Shown here one piece after another: positions 1 through 10,700 of a DNA stretch of 64,000 nucleotides. The DNA lies in assembly GCA_017591395.1 (NCBI GenBank), contig WEDG01001310.1:186001-250000 (forward strand), read 5' to 3'. Below the pieces are notes generated by a model. That model worked only from the letters and a program-made list of their open reading frames with translations. It was not told where the DNA came from and made no database searches. Position numbers and translations under genes: made by a program. The stretch is from Schistocephalus solidus (lineage: Eukaryota > Platyhelminthes > Cestoda > Diphyllobothriidea > Diphyllobothriidae). The stretch's first letter is position 1, and the number at the start of each line of letters is the position of its first letter.

Positions 1-596
1 ACGTTTGCGCAAAAGTAACCATGCATTTTTTCTCCATTGATTGCCTCTAGTTGTGGTAATTTTATCTCATCGCTCTCTGGATGACTGCACACGAATCTCA
101 TTTTGCGTCCTCGCTTTTCGGGGAAGTGGCGTTCCTTTAGAGCTGATGCCTAGAAGGAAAGGTGTTCTATTCTGCAAATTATAAAGAACTTTTGAGTGCT
201 TTTAAACTCAAGTCTACAATCTCGAAACTGTGTGGTCTGTAATTATCGTTAACAACCTAGTGTTTACAAAATTTTCGGTGCTTACTGTGCTGTCTTTCTC
301 TTGTGACCTTTCAGACGCTTCTTTATCTTGCTGCTTTTCTCACGATACTCGCATACTCGTCGCGCCATGTCCTCGCCCGTACTGTGGAGAAGACAACCGT
401 CAACAGGGTTTTTCCTGCTAGCTAACCAATCAGGTGTCAGCAAGGCGACTGTTCCAACAGTAGTCGCGCTTAGGACAGTGGGCAGGTAAATCACTAGGAG
501 AGCAGGACAAGAGTACTAAACGCGTAGCGCTGCCAAACGAGTTAATGCTGACGCCTATGTTGACGCGAAGGGATGGTCAACTGCAACACACACGCC
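1..596. other. no recognisable gene
   Basis: No exon, RNA gene or known repeat can be supported here. Around 312-421 a short open stretch follows a polypyrimidine tract and AG and reads as a leucine/alanine-rich hydrophobic peptide. It has no in-frame ATG and no good donor, so it is not called as an exon. Composite repeat R1 starts near 597. Confidence 0.5.
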
Positions 597-1430
597 AGTT
601 CAACTGTCATAATCCGACGATGTCCACCGTATGCTCTAAAGAAGGGTGGTGAAGGGACGGTGACTTGTAAATTGATTCGTTTTAAGTGATAGTAGCCTTG
701 TGCTGCAGCTACCGCACTCTCTCCTCCTCCCCCACCTGAGCCCGGTGTCATGACAGAGTCAAGAAGACCGGAGATGGGCGAGGGCGCAGGTGGCTGGCGT
801 GGCCGGAGCCGCCCCTGGGCGTACCACCACACCTGGCTCGGATCCCACGGAGTGGGAGTTCCATAAAGGCCACATTAAGAAGGAGCCATTGCAGCCTGAC
901 TCTCAGTCCGCCAGTCAGCCACTCCACACAAAACACACATTGGGCTGACCATGCGGTCCGAGTTATCCCGTCAGTTGGCAACCTTCCGAGCCACGGCTTT
1001 TAGCGCTCCGTGATAGTTTTAAGCGCTTCAGATTGTTTATAGTAAGGAACATGCGCTGAGCTGTCGACCTCACTCTCTCTCTCCCACCCCCACAGTCAAA
1101 CTACTGTCCGAGCCGGTCAGTTGCCTGATGTGGGAGTGGGTGCATTGGCTGACGGATCGGCGTACCCGTCTTCGCGTGCCACATCACGACATGGCCCACA
1201 TAACGCACACACCAGGATTTTACTAACTCAGGGGATATGGAGCAGCCATCACCGTCTTACTCCCAGTCCACTGGTCAGCCACTCGACACACACAGCACAT
1301 ACACTGAGACGACGACGTGGTCTGGTTTAAGCGTCAGATTGGCAGCCTTCCCAGCCGCGGTTTCTGGAAACCGTGATATACTCAGGTACATGGTGATTGT
1401 GAGGGTGTTGTCGATGTATTGGTGTAGATA
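597..1430 (+). repeat. R1 composite repeat, copy 1 (modules A and B)
   Basis: This is the most complete copy of a high-copy interspersed repeat. Module A starts with a stretch containing ACGATGTCCACCGTATGCT and runs through CACTCTCTCCTCCTCCCCC, GACAGAGTCAAGAAGACCGG and GGCCACATTAAGAAGGAGCC to about 1060. Module B starts at TCGACCTCACTCTCTC near 1063 and ends near 1390-1430. The same modules recur at 3755-5075, 22822-23850, 32476-33190 and, on the other strand, 41800-42720. The minus strand of module A (748-981) carries a 77-codon ORF that is conserved between copies. The class of the element is unknown. The plus label follows this copy's reading direction only. Confidence 0.75.
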
Positions 1431-1439
1431 GTGTGTACT

Positions 1440-3757
1440 GATGTAGCCTAGCCTTCGGTGTTTTACCGCAGGATTTTGTGAATAAGCATGTGTCCGAATA
1501 GGCACATGCGGTGTGTGAATGTGCGGGAGCAGTGAGGGCAGTGGAGGCGGGCACGTCGACTGTATGTCGGAGCCCCAGGTGCTGATTAACCAGCCTCCGT
1601 GCGATGGATTCGCAGGAGACCGATCAAGCAGATGCGTGAGTAGAATTTGCGGGTGCAGTGTGAGCAGGAAAAATTGGAAGAGGCTGAGGGGGGTTGTCAT
1701 TCATGGAAGTGGGGTAGCGGTGGCGGTAAGTATGTCTGGAGAAGAGGGTTTGTATGGGGTATCGGTGTTGTCGGCTTTGCGGTAAATTCCGCTGTCATGG
1801 ATGCGCATGTGACCGAAAAGGCCCATGCGATGAGTGAATGCCCGATGACAGTGAGGGCAGTGGATTCGGCGATCTCTGCTGTGTGTTGGAGCTCCAGGCA
1901 CTGGTTCACCAGTCTCTGTACGATGGATTCGCAAGTGACCAATTAGGCCGATGCGTGAGGTGAATGTGCGGTCGCAATGAGGACAGTTTAGGAGAGAGTC
2001 CCCATCGCTGATGGTAGTAGTGGTGGCGGCGGCGGTTGTGGGGGTAACGCGTGCTGAGCATTGTGATGTGGTCTCGATGATGTTGGGACTAATGGAATTG
2101 ATGCCAGGGTTGAGGGTGGTGGAGTCCGAAGGAGGGTTGACAGAAGTTGACGTAGAATTTTGAATTGTCGGATTGTTTATGCATTTCGTCCGAAGATTTC
2201 CGACTAGGTCGATTTGCGCGTGGAAGGTGCGGTGACAGCGCGGGCATGATGGAAGGGCCTGGGCATTGGCGATGTTGGTCCGGGGCGCTGGTGACTTTCG
2301 TGCCGCTCTTTTGGTCTTGGCAGCGGCGATCCTGTTGGCTTCATAGATTGCTGCCCCTGTCTTCACTGATCTCCTCCAAGCCGATCGATTCCGGACAAGG
2401 TCCTCCCAGGACTCTGTGTTGATCTGCAATTGCTTCAGAGAGGTCTTCAGAGTGTCTTTGTAGCGTCGTACTTGACCCCCTTGTCGATGAGAATCCATGG
2501 CGACATCTCGATAGAAGATTCGTTTGTGTAGCCTTTCGTCGTCCATCCGCACAAGGTGACCGCTCCAGCGCAGTTGCGGTTGTTTCAACTGAGCGTGAAT
2601 TCTTTGCATGCCTGTTTGTTCTAGCACTTCCGTGTCCGGTATCCTGTCTTGCCAACTCAGCTTTAGTATTCTGCGGAGACAGCTGAGGTGGAAGTGTTTG
2701 AGCTTCTGCGCCTGCTTTTGGTAGATTTTCCACGTCTCCGCTTCATACAGCAGCGTCGGCAATATGACAGCTTTGTACATCTTGAGTTTGGTGCTGAGGT
2801 GGAGACCATGTCGATTCCAGACCACATTTTGCATGCATCCAAAGGCTTGGCTGGCTTTAGCGATCCGATGGGCGATCTCATCGTCGACTTTGTTGCTGCG
2901 TGAGAGATTGCTGCCTAGGTACGTGAAGGTGTCCACAGATTTTAATCGGGTGCCATTGACATTGATGTGAGCTGCGGTGTAGTGAGTGTTGGGCGACGGT
3001 TGATGCATCACAACCGTTTTCTCAGTGTTAATGCGAAGTCCGAAGTTGTCACAGGCGGCAGCGAAGAGGTCCATGCTCCTTTGCATTTCCTCTTCTGTCG
3101 TTGTATTGAGTGCGCAGTCGTCAGCGAATAGAATTTTGTGGATGGTGGCTGTGGAGTAACGTGAGCGGAAGTGCATCCGTCGTTGGTTGAGGAGTCGGCC
3201 GTCCATCCGGTAGGCGATGCGGATGCCGGGGCGTTCGTCACGGTAGGCATTCATTAACATGGCAGAGAACATGAGGCTGAAGAGGGTAGGCACAAGGATG
3301 CAGCACTGCTTCACACCGTTGGTCACTGCGAATGCTTCAGATACTGTCCCATTGTCAGCAACGCGCGCCATCATCCCGTCGGGAAGCTGACGTACCATAT
3401 GCGTGAACCGTTCAGGACAGCCGAATTTCTGCATGATTTTCCACAGCCCGTCGCGATTCACCGTGTCAAAGGCTTTCGTCAGATCCACAAAGGTAGTGTA
3501 GAGGTGAGTCCGCATCTCTTGGCACTTCTCTTGCAGTTGGCGAGCAGCAAAGATCATGTCGATTGTTACTCTGTGTCGTCGGAAGCCGCATTGGCTTTTC
3601 GGGAACAGTCCTTGCTGCAGGCGAGCGTTCAAGCGGTTGAGGAGAATGCGGGCGAAGATCTTTCCAGCGATGTTCAGTAGTGAAATTCCTCGGTGGTTGT
3701 GGTCGCAGAGTTGACGGTTCCCTTTCTTCTTGTAGAGGTGGACAATGGTGGCGTCGA
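1440..3757 (-). mobile_element. non-LTR retrotransposon, RT plus zinc-finger part, 5' truncated
   Basis: This is the 3' two thirds of a LINE read on the minus strand. The open reading frame ends at 1701. Homology to the element begins near 3757 ([13 protein letters not shown]), so the upstream endonuclease is missing. The reverse transcriptase contains the catalytic block FADDCAL (about residues 259-265 of the ORF), the thumb block FTYLGS and a [13 protein letters not shown] segment. Three C2H2 zinc fingers follow: [16 protein letters not shown] and CPHCHRAF. A second zinc-finger pair lies beyond the stop at about 1480-1660 in another frame, so the C terminus was once longer. An RT followed by zinc-finger pairs is common in diphyllobothriid tapeworm LINEs (family knowledge). 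Not assigned to a clade. Confidence 0.85.
1701..3757 (-). CDS. reverse transcriptase with C-terminal C2H2 zinc fingers (LINE ORF, partial)
   Basis: This is the element-derived part of a 732-codon open frame. The first roughly 48 codons (3758-3899) come from the neighbouring R1 repeat and are not part of the protein family. The RT fingers-palm region runs from [12 protein letters not shown] to the FADD active site, with both aspartates kept, followed by thumb, connection and three zinc fingers. The fingers probably bind the element's nucleic acid. With no endonuclease domain the protein is unlikely to be autonomous. CCILVPTLF replaces the more usual GCVLAPTLF, which suggests some decay. The absence of internal stops over about 2 kb points to a fairly recent insertion. 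Confidence 0.8.
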
Positions 3758-4062
3758 CCTCACTCTCTCCCCAACCCCCACAATCAGACCACCATCCGAG
3801 CCGGTCAGTTGTCTGATGTGGGAGTGGGCGCATTGGCTGACGGTCGGCGTATCCGTCTTCGCGCGACACAGCACGACCTGGCCCCCATAACGCATACAAC
3901 AGGATTCACTAACTCAGGGGATATGGAGCAGCCATCGCCGTCTAACTCCCAGTCCACTGGTCAGCCACTCGCCACACACAGCACATACACTTAGCTGACG
4001 GCGTGGCGTGGCGCGGTCTCCTAGAAACCGTGGCTGGAAAGGCTGCCAATCTGACGCCAGAC
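3755..4062 (+). repeat. R1 module B, copy 2, with an inverted 45-bp segment
   Basis: It begins at GTCGACCTCACTCTCTCC directly at the truncated 5' border of the LINE and runs parallel to 1062-1390 (CCGAGCCGGTCAGTTGTCTG, GATATGGAGCAGCCATCGCC, CAGTCCACTGGTCAGCCACT). Relative to copy 1, the segment at about 4015-4059 (AGAAACCGTGGCTGGAAAGG) is reverse-complemented. No module A lies upstream. Confidence 0.75.
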
Positions 4063-4077
4063 ACACGCGATAGTACG

Positions 4078-5075
4078 ACCGTCGATTTCGACGATGTCCA
4101 CCGTATGCTCCACGGAAGGGTGGTGCAGGGACGGTGACTTGCGCATGAATTAGTTTTAAATGATAGTAGCCTTGCGCTGCAGCTACCGCACTCTCTCCTC
4201 TCCCCCCACCTGAACCCGGTGTCATGACAGAGTCAAGAAGACCGGAGGCGGGAGAGGACGCAGGTGGCTGGCGCGGCCTGGTCCCCTTAGACCTAGCCGC
4301 CCCTAGGCGTGCAACCACACCTCCCATGTTTGGCATTTGTTAGCGGAGCGCAACCCGAATAACGCATTCCGTGCCCTGATGTGGCCCCCGTGTTGGCCCA
4401 ACGCATATACCACGTGGCCCGTTTAGGGGGCGCACACACGCACACTTGACAGTTCGACCGTCGTAGTCCGACGATGTCCACCGTATGCTCCATGAGAAAG
4501 TGGAGCATGGACGGTGACTTGCGGTGATTTAGTTTAAAGTGATAGTAGACTTGCGTGCATCTACCGCACTCTTTCCTCCTCCCCCATCTGAGCTTGGCGT
4601 CAAGACAGAGTCAAGAAGACCGGAGGCGGAAGCGGACGCAGGTGGCTGGCGCGGCTGGGTCCCCTTAGTCATAGCCGCCCCTACGCGTGCCACCACACCT
4701 CTATGTTCGGCATTTGTTATGGGAGCGCAACCCGAATAACGCATGCCGTGCCCTGATGTGGCCCTCATGTTGGTCCAACGCATCTACCACGTGGCCCGTT
4801 TAGGGGGCAGACACACTCGACATTTCGACCGTCGTAGTCTGACGATGTCCACCGTATGCTCCATGGGAAAGTGGAGCAGGGACGGTGACTTGCGCGTGAT
4901 TTAGTTTAAAGTGATAGTAGACTTGCGCTGCATCTACCGCACTCTCTCCTCCTCCCCCATCTGAGCCCGGTGTCAAGACAGAGTCAAGAAGACCGGAGGC
5001 GGGAGAGGGCGCAGGCGGCTGGTCCGGCCGGAACCACCCCTGGGTGTGCCACCACACCTGAGTGGCTTGATACCA
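4078..5075 (+). repeat. tandem triplication of R1 module A, period 371-380 bp
   Basis: The landmark ACGATGTCCACCGTATGCTC occurs at 4091, 4471 and 4842, giving periods of 380 and 371 bp. Each unit continues with GGACGGTGACTTGCG, a block of CACTC(T/C)(T/C)TCCTC and C-rich sequence, then GAGTCAAGAAGACCGGAGGC. Units one and two also share the linker CGCAACCCGAATAACGCAT and ACCACGTGGCCCGTTTAGGG. The third unit breaks off after CACCACACCTGAGTGG near 5070. The interspersed copies elsewhere are not arranged in tandem. Confidence 0.85.
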
Positions 5076-6110
5076 CACGTCTGTACGACAGTATTTGCGT
5101 GCTTGCACGGACTCTCTTCAACCTGACAAACGTATGCTATAAGCCAGTCTCGTCCTCTTTGTGGTCCTGCGCAGCCCTTTGTTTTGGGATCATATCAAAT
5201 CGCACACTCGATGGCGAAGTCCTCCTTAAGACCTGCTATTCATCTTGCACGGTGGACTAGTGGCCTTAATCAGCGCCTGCACAACACGATTATTTCTTGC
5301 GCTACTTTGGTAGAAAATTATTTCTTTTGCCCATTTCTATACTCAAGGTTTTCAAATTTTATTCTCCCCGAATAATTTTGAGCCCAATCTTCCATTGCAT
5401 TTGCATCTAGGGTATAAAGTCAACAAGGTGTATACTTGGCGTGGGAGGAAAATTGTACACTCCTTATCCTCATAAGATACACCATATTTGTCTCATAAGA
5501 TTATACAATTGCTGTGGACTATTTCGTGGATTTCCTAAGGAGCAATGAAAGTCGCACATATACGATGCCATTTGAATGTGATTTGCATGGTTTTACACAA
5601 TCTCATAATCATGAACATTCTTAAAAGCGTTCGTTCCTTGAGTAGAAAATATGGAGAAACCGTGATTTTCTACCAAACGAGTGCAAGAGAGACTTTTTGG
5701 CATGTTTTTTGTATATTATGTCTTGGGAGTATACTGAACGCTAACCAATAATATAACGTGGAGTAAGTAATTCTTCCCAACGGAAAACGCATTTCAGAAT
5801 CTCGGTCAACGTTTCATAAGACCGATCACTGACTGACTGACTTCATAAACGTGTTGGACGATCAGTCTGCATCTTCATACTATACCGCACCCGAAGGTAC
5901 TTTGTGTCGTTACTGTTTTTTTTGGTTTCTGCGAAATAAGGTAACTTCGCCGCCGTAGTAGACATCTTCTCCTTCTAGCCTTGGTAGGCCTTAATGACTT
6001 GTTCCGATCACATGGCCCTCCACGGACGTGGGACCAGCAAATCGATTCTCTGATGCAACTTTTCCTCTCGCTTTCTTCATTGTTTAATTTTTCTTCCTTG
6101 TCCACTGTAG
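5076..6110. other. region upstream of gene 1 exon; no gene supported
   Basis: AT-rich unique-looking sequence with no recognised repeat. At 5545-5670 a short open frame contains a hydrophobic MKVAHIRCHLNVICMVLH peptide that could be a signal-like first exon, but no good splice donor follows. The polypyrimidine tract at 6062-6108 (TTTCCTCTCG...CTTGTCCACTGTAG) is the acceptor of the exon at 6111. Confidence 0.4.
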
Positions 6111-7703
6111 GCTATTTCCCGACCTACCTCCGATTTGCTGTGGTGCCCGGTGCAATTCAGGATCCCAACATCTATCTTTCAGCCCAAAACCCCTCCGCCC
6201 ACTTGGACGCAAGCCATAACAGCTTCCGCAGTATCTACATACTCCGCATTGGCCCCGCTCTGTCCTTGACTTTCTCCTGTTTCTCCAACTACCGTGTAGG
6301 CCTTCTTAGGAGTATACAGTTCTGTTGCGAACGCGATGGCCTCACACCCCCCACCTGTCATGATCTAGTGGCCACTGCCTCGCCTCGTCGAGGTGGCTTC
6401 AGCATCTGCCCCGACCTCCCAGACACACTTCTCTACTCCTACCAGCTAACCACCGGTGCTGTACTCAACCTCACCTTCAATCCGGCCTTTCAGCGCAAGT
6501 CCGGTTACAATTATGCCATCTCCTGCCGTCTTTCCGATGCTGACTCCTTCCTCGAGTCGGCTCCTTTGCTTCTGCGTGACGCCGGCCACTTTGTCAACCA
6601 TCTCCTGCCGCCCACAACCAACTCGACCGAGGTTTTGGTTGTCAATGCGACTGATCCTCCTCATCTGTTCACCTGTGGAGACTTTTTCACCGCCGATTGG
6701 CCCGCGTGGATGACTACCCTGTGGCTGCGATTAGCCCCCTTCCGCTGGGGCTTCTGTTGGGTTGGCGAAGGGGGCATTACTATCGCAGCCTGTGCCTCCG
6801 TGGCCCTCCCAGTGCTGCCGCGCGACGGGGCTCTCCTTACTCCCGAAGGACATTTAGTTTTGTTCAAAGTGGAACCCAATTCGGCCGTTGTCTGCCTGTC
6901 CACCGGGACGGGGAGAGCACTGCGGGTCTTTGCTGCCGAGACTCGCGGCTCAGTCATCTGGCGGGGTTTGGGAACCCCAGTGAGGCCAAGGGAACCCATT
7001 AGCGAGGACATTGCTGCTTTGAGCCCACTCTCCCCTACCCAAATGGAATACTTTCTCCTTGACGGTGGTCCGCCACCAGCTGCTCCCGCGGCAGACTTCT
7101 ATCTCCTTTTCCTGTACAGGCTGGCTCGAGGGAAACCGAAGTACACCTGGTTGCATGATGGCAGGGTGCTCCAGTTCACACAACCTCAGGAAGCCTTCGC
7201 TTACCCCTTGTTCTTTCGATCTCCATCCTCCTCTGTCTGTTGTTTGTCTGGGGTGCAGACGGTGGCGGGTTCTTATCAGCTGATCGTGTCCTCATTTGTA
7301 AACGGTCGTCGAGACCCCGTGGGTTCACTTAACTTTACTGCTCTGGTTCGAGTTCTGCGTCCGGCCAGATTATCCTGCACGCCCTCCTCTCTGGCGTCCC
7401 CTCTCCTCCTTGCCGAGGGTTCTCCTTTCGAGGTACGCTGCGAGGTGACACCCGTTTCCGAAGACTTGCAGATTTCAGCGGAACTGCAAAGCATGCTGAC
7501 TGGGCAGCGAACGAGTCTGGATTTCTGGCATGATCCTTCAGTGAGGACGTTTGTGGTGCAGACGGCGGAGAAAGAGGAAAACACGCGAGTTGTTGTCTTT
7601 CACAAGCGCGAATGTTCATTTGCAGACGGCGATTTTCGCTTTCTCCTCTGGGCCAGAAATCTGTGGGGCGCGCAGTATGCCGACATCGTCGCTCGAGTCT
7701 TTC
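6111..7703 (+). CDS. gene 1 exon: main ectodomain (1593 bp)
   Basis: The acceptor is a pyrimidine tract ending GTCCACTGTAG. The donor is TTTC|GTAAGA. It enters and leaves in phase 1. It encodes about 530 residues without a stop, which is far longer than chance. It is cysteine-poor for Ig repeats. WLHDGRVLQF plus AGSYQLIVSSFVNG, and EGSPFEVRCEV plus DGDFRFLLWARNLWG, have the strand spacing of Ig domains, the second one lacking the F-strand cysteine. CGDFF, FCCERDG and ICPDLP cysteines in the first half may form other disulphides. Phase 1 entry means a coding exon upstream has not been found. Confidence 0.75.
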
Positions 7704-10700
7704 GTAAGAATATATCCTCTGCTATATTTTTGCATCGAATCACACAATCTGTTAGTGAGGAACCGTTGACTAATGGCAGGAGTAAATATTATGCGGGGAG
7801 GAACAGGAAGGTCTATTAGCGTCGTTTTCGATCAATTCATTTGATCATTGAGAGGCATTTAATCCGCTCGCGATCATTTCCGTCAGAAAGAGAACAAAAT
7901 TAATTCGTCTTGTCTTTGTGCGTCTATGTTTACGTAACGCCACTGGGTTTCCTTGGATATGCTTGTTGATATATATGCTTGTTGCGAAATTTCCTGATTG
8001 AACATTTCTCATACGTGTTAGTAGATCATAACACTATTTATTCGAGTATATTCAAGCACTGGTTATATAGGTATATAGTAAACGGACGCTGACCGATCGC
8101 ATTACGGGACATGTTCGTCGCGTTTTGCCTCGGGACTCACTCTCGAACCCTACCAGCAGCCGCAGAGCGGCTAGTAATATAGGCGGAATAGCATTGCCTA
8201 CAAAAATAAGAGAGACCGGCATGGCCATTTCTGCCTTATAAGTCCAACGTGTTGAATACCTGCGATTTGAACCCCGAATCTTTGGCCATTGAGTCGAAGG
8301 CTATACCATTAAACCACAGCCCCCTTCTCCTGTCGTTTTTTGATCGGGAGTATTAATTATAATAGAGTGACGCTCATCGATCAGATAATGGGAATGATCG
8401 TCGTGTTCTACATAGGCTAATAATCGCTATGCAACTTCCTTTAGGGCTCGAGATTGAACCCTAAGGCGCCACAAGACCAGAAGGTCTTGTAGCCTGAGTG
8501 CTACTATCATAATTACTATTCCCGATCACAACCAACAGGACATCGGGACCGTGGCTAGATGTTATAGCGTTCGACTGAATGACCATAGCTCCCGGGTTCG
8601 AGTCGTAGGTGCTCCACACTTGGACTTGGGTCTGTCTGTCTTGGTCATTCCGGTCTCCCTTGTCCTTGTCGATAACGCCTTAATCTCCACATATATATTT
8701 AAGGACTAGATTCTTTCTTTTAACCCACATATTACCTGACTGACCATTTTAAGTCCAAACGAATTTCTGTCCCATTCTACTCAAATTTAGCTACTTTTTG
8801 ACGACTGTGCGTTGTGAACTTAACCTTTTATAACTGGGAAAGATTGTGTGTCAGCCTAGTACCTACTTTTCCAAGTACGTTACTCCTACTTGCCTATTTT
8901 CACAAAAACGCGGTCGGCTATGAATTTTCCTTGGATTACCTCAAGTGTTTTGCTCTGTAATTCAATCCCGTTTCAGTCATAATTCCCGTTCATTTACCTA
9001 TGTTTGTCAATTGCGTCAGTTATAGCGTTGCGTTTGTCAGCTAGCCGTGCGTGAAATCGATGAGGTCTACAGTTTTGACGCCACCGTCACGTCCTTGTCT
9101 GTAAAAGAAAACACTTTCAAAACACTTAATCAAAAAGCGCTTTCCGGAGTGTGGGTTTTTGGTTGGACCGTAACTAACCAATGACCAGTTGGTGGTTAGT
9201 TGAGGGTCATGTGATTGGTCGAGAGGAAAATATCCATACAGACTTCTTAAACCAAGAAATTGCCCCTTTTCCATCGGTTTGCTCGATTAAACCGGTGTCT
9301 CGGTAATTTTTTTCTATTTACGGAATGATAATTAAAAGTGGAGAAATAAGAGGGACTCATTGGAACAGGTTTTTTGAAATGCTAATGTTTCGGAGAGCTT
9401 GGTGTCGGCTCCCCATTGTCAAAGCCTTAAATGCACTTAATCGAACAGAAATGGAAGTGGTTACCGTGACCTGCTTGTCCACCTCGGGCTAACCGCAACA
9501 TCATCTGCGGCGAGCGTCTACGCAGGCACCCAACGGCGAACGTTGGTGTATTCACTATTACTTGTGATTTTTTGCGGTAAAGGAATTTTAAGAAACCATA
9601 AAAATTTGAGTTTCTCTTGTGATGCAAAGTTTGGCAAACACTGCTTTGTCTTGAGAAGAAGTAGACGCGCTCACTGGGACAGGAAATTTATTCACCCGAC
9701 GTTTTAGATTCCAGCTCGAACCTATCTTCAGAGATAGCATCAGCCACGGGTATTTCGTACACAGGGAGTTGGAGTATTTATATAACGTAGTCGCTGTCCT
9801 ACTGCATGCCTAGGACAGTTAACGGCTCCTCTTGATTTCTTTGGCCAAGCTAATTCTCATCACCGAATATGAGTGTTTCTTGCCGTGGCAGTGAGTCTTT
9901 TGGTCTGATTTTCTGACTCCGAAAGCTTGCCTCTAGTCTGTGTGCGACTCCAATTCCAAGTGGTGCGAGAAGACGGCTGACGGCCTCCGAGACGTTTTTT
10001 GACGCATAGAATCGCTCGCCAATATTGAAGGCTAGTGCTATTTTTTCACTTGTCTCGTTTAAGCATGTGCCAGTTGATGAAGTTGCACGGATAGCCATTT
10101 TCTCTGAACATTCGTCAAAGATGTTGGAATTCGGCAGCCTTTTCTTATGATTTACTACAGTGCCTCTCAACACGCTGATATAGCGGAGAGAGGTGCCGTT
10201 CATTGTCATAGGCATGCGGTAACATAAAGACTACATCCTATAAATGCTGCAACTCCGTGTGTACGAAGTACTCGCGCTTGAGGCTGTCTCTGATGATGAA
10301 CTCGAGCCTCATTCCGAAACTGCAGGTGAATAGCGTTCTTGCCCCCGTGATCGCGTCTGCTTCTCCGTTACTTCCTGGGATTTGCATTTTGGCTTCCATC
10401 GACTAGTTCGCATTTTTGCCTGTATGTGTATTTCAAAACCTGGAGCTGCTTCACAAGAACTGGGTGAGCAATTTCCCAAGTCTTGCTGTTCTAGGCTTCG
10501 CGTTCATCAACTAGAGGTCTGGATGACTGCAACTAGCTTCCGTTTGGCGCATCCCACGCCGCCTTCTTTGCAGCCTTATTTGGGGGCTTCTTTAGTGGAC
10601 CTCACCTTTGTAGGACTCCGGCTCGTTTCCTGCCGGGCATCAAAGAATTAACTCTCACCAACTCCCCTTTGCCCACTTTTCTTGAACATTTCAGCCCTAC

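Larger units (their letters stand above)
7704..10694. other. gene 1 intron with SINE and Penelope-like fragments
   Basis: Opens with GTAAGA and closes with TTGAACATTTCAG. It contains two tRNA-derived SINE pieces (about 8207-8325 and 8548-8675) and a Penelope-like fragment (9668-10230). Between about 8700 and 9660 I recognise nothing. Confidence 0.6.

Noticed and set aside
230..421. Open frame with a hydrophobic peptide, possible first exon of gene 1
   Set aside because: No in-frame ATG in the hydrophobic frame and no donor before the stop.
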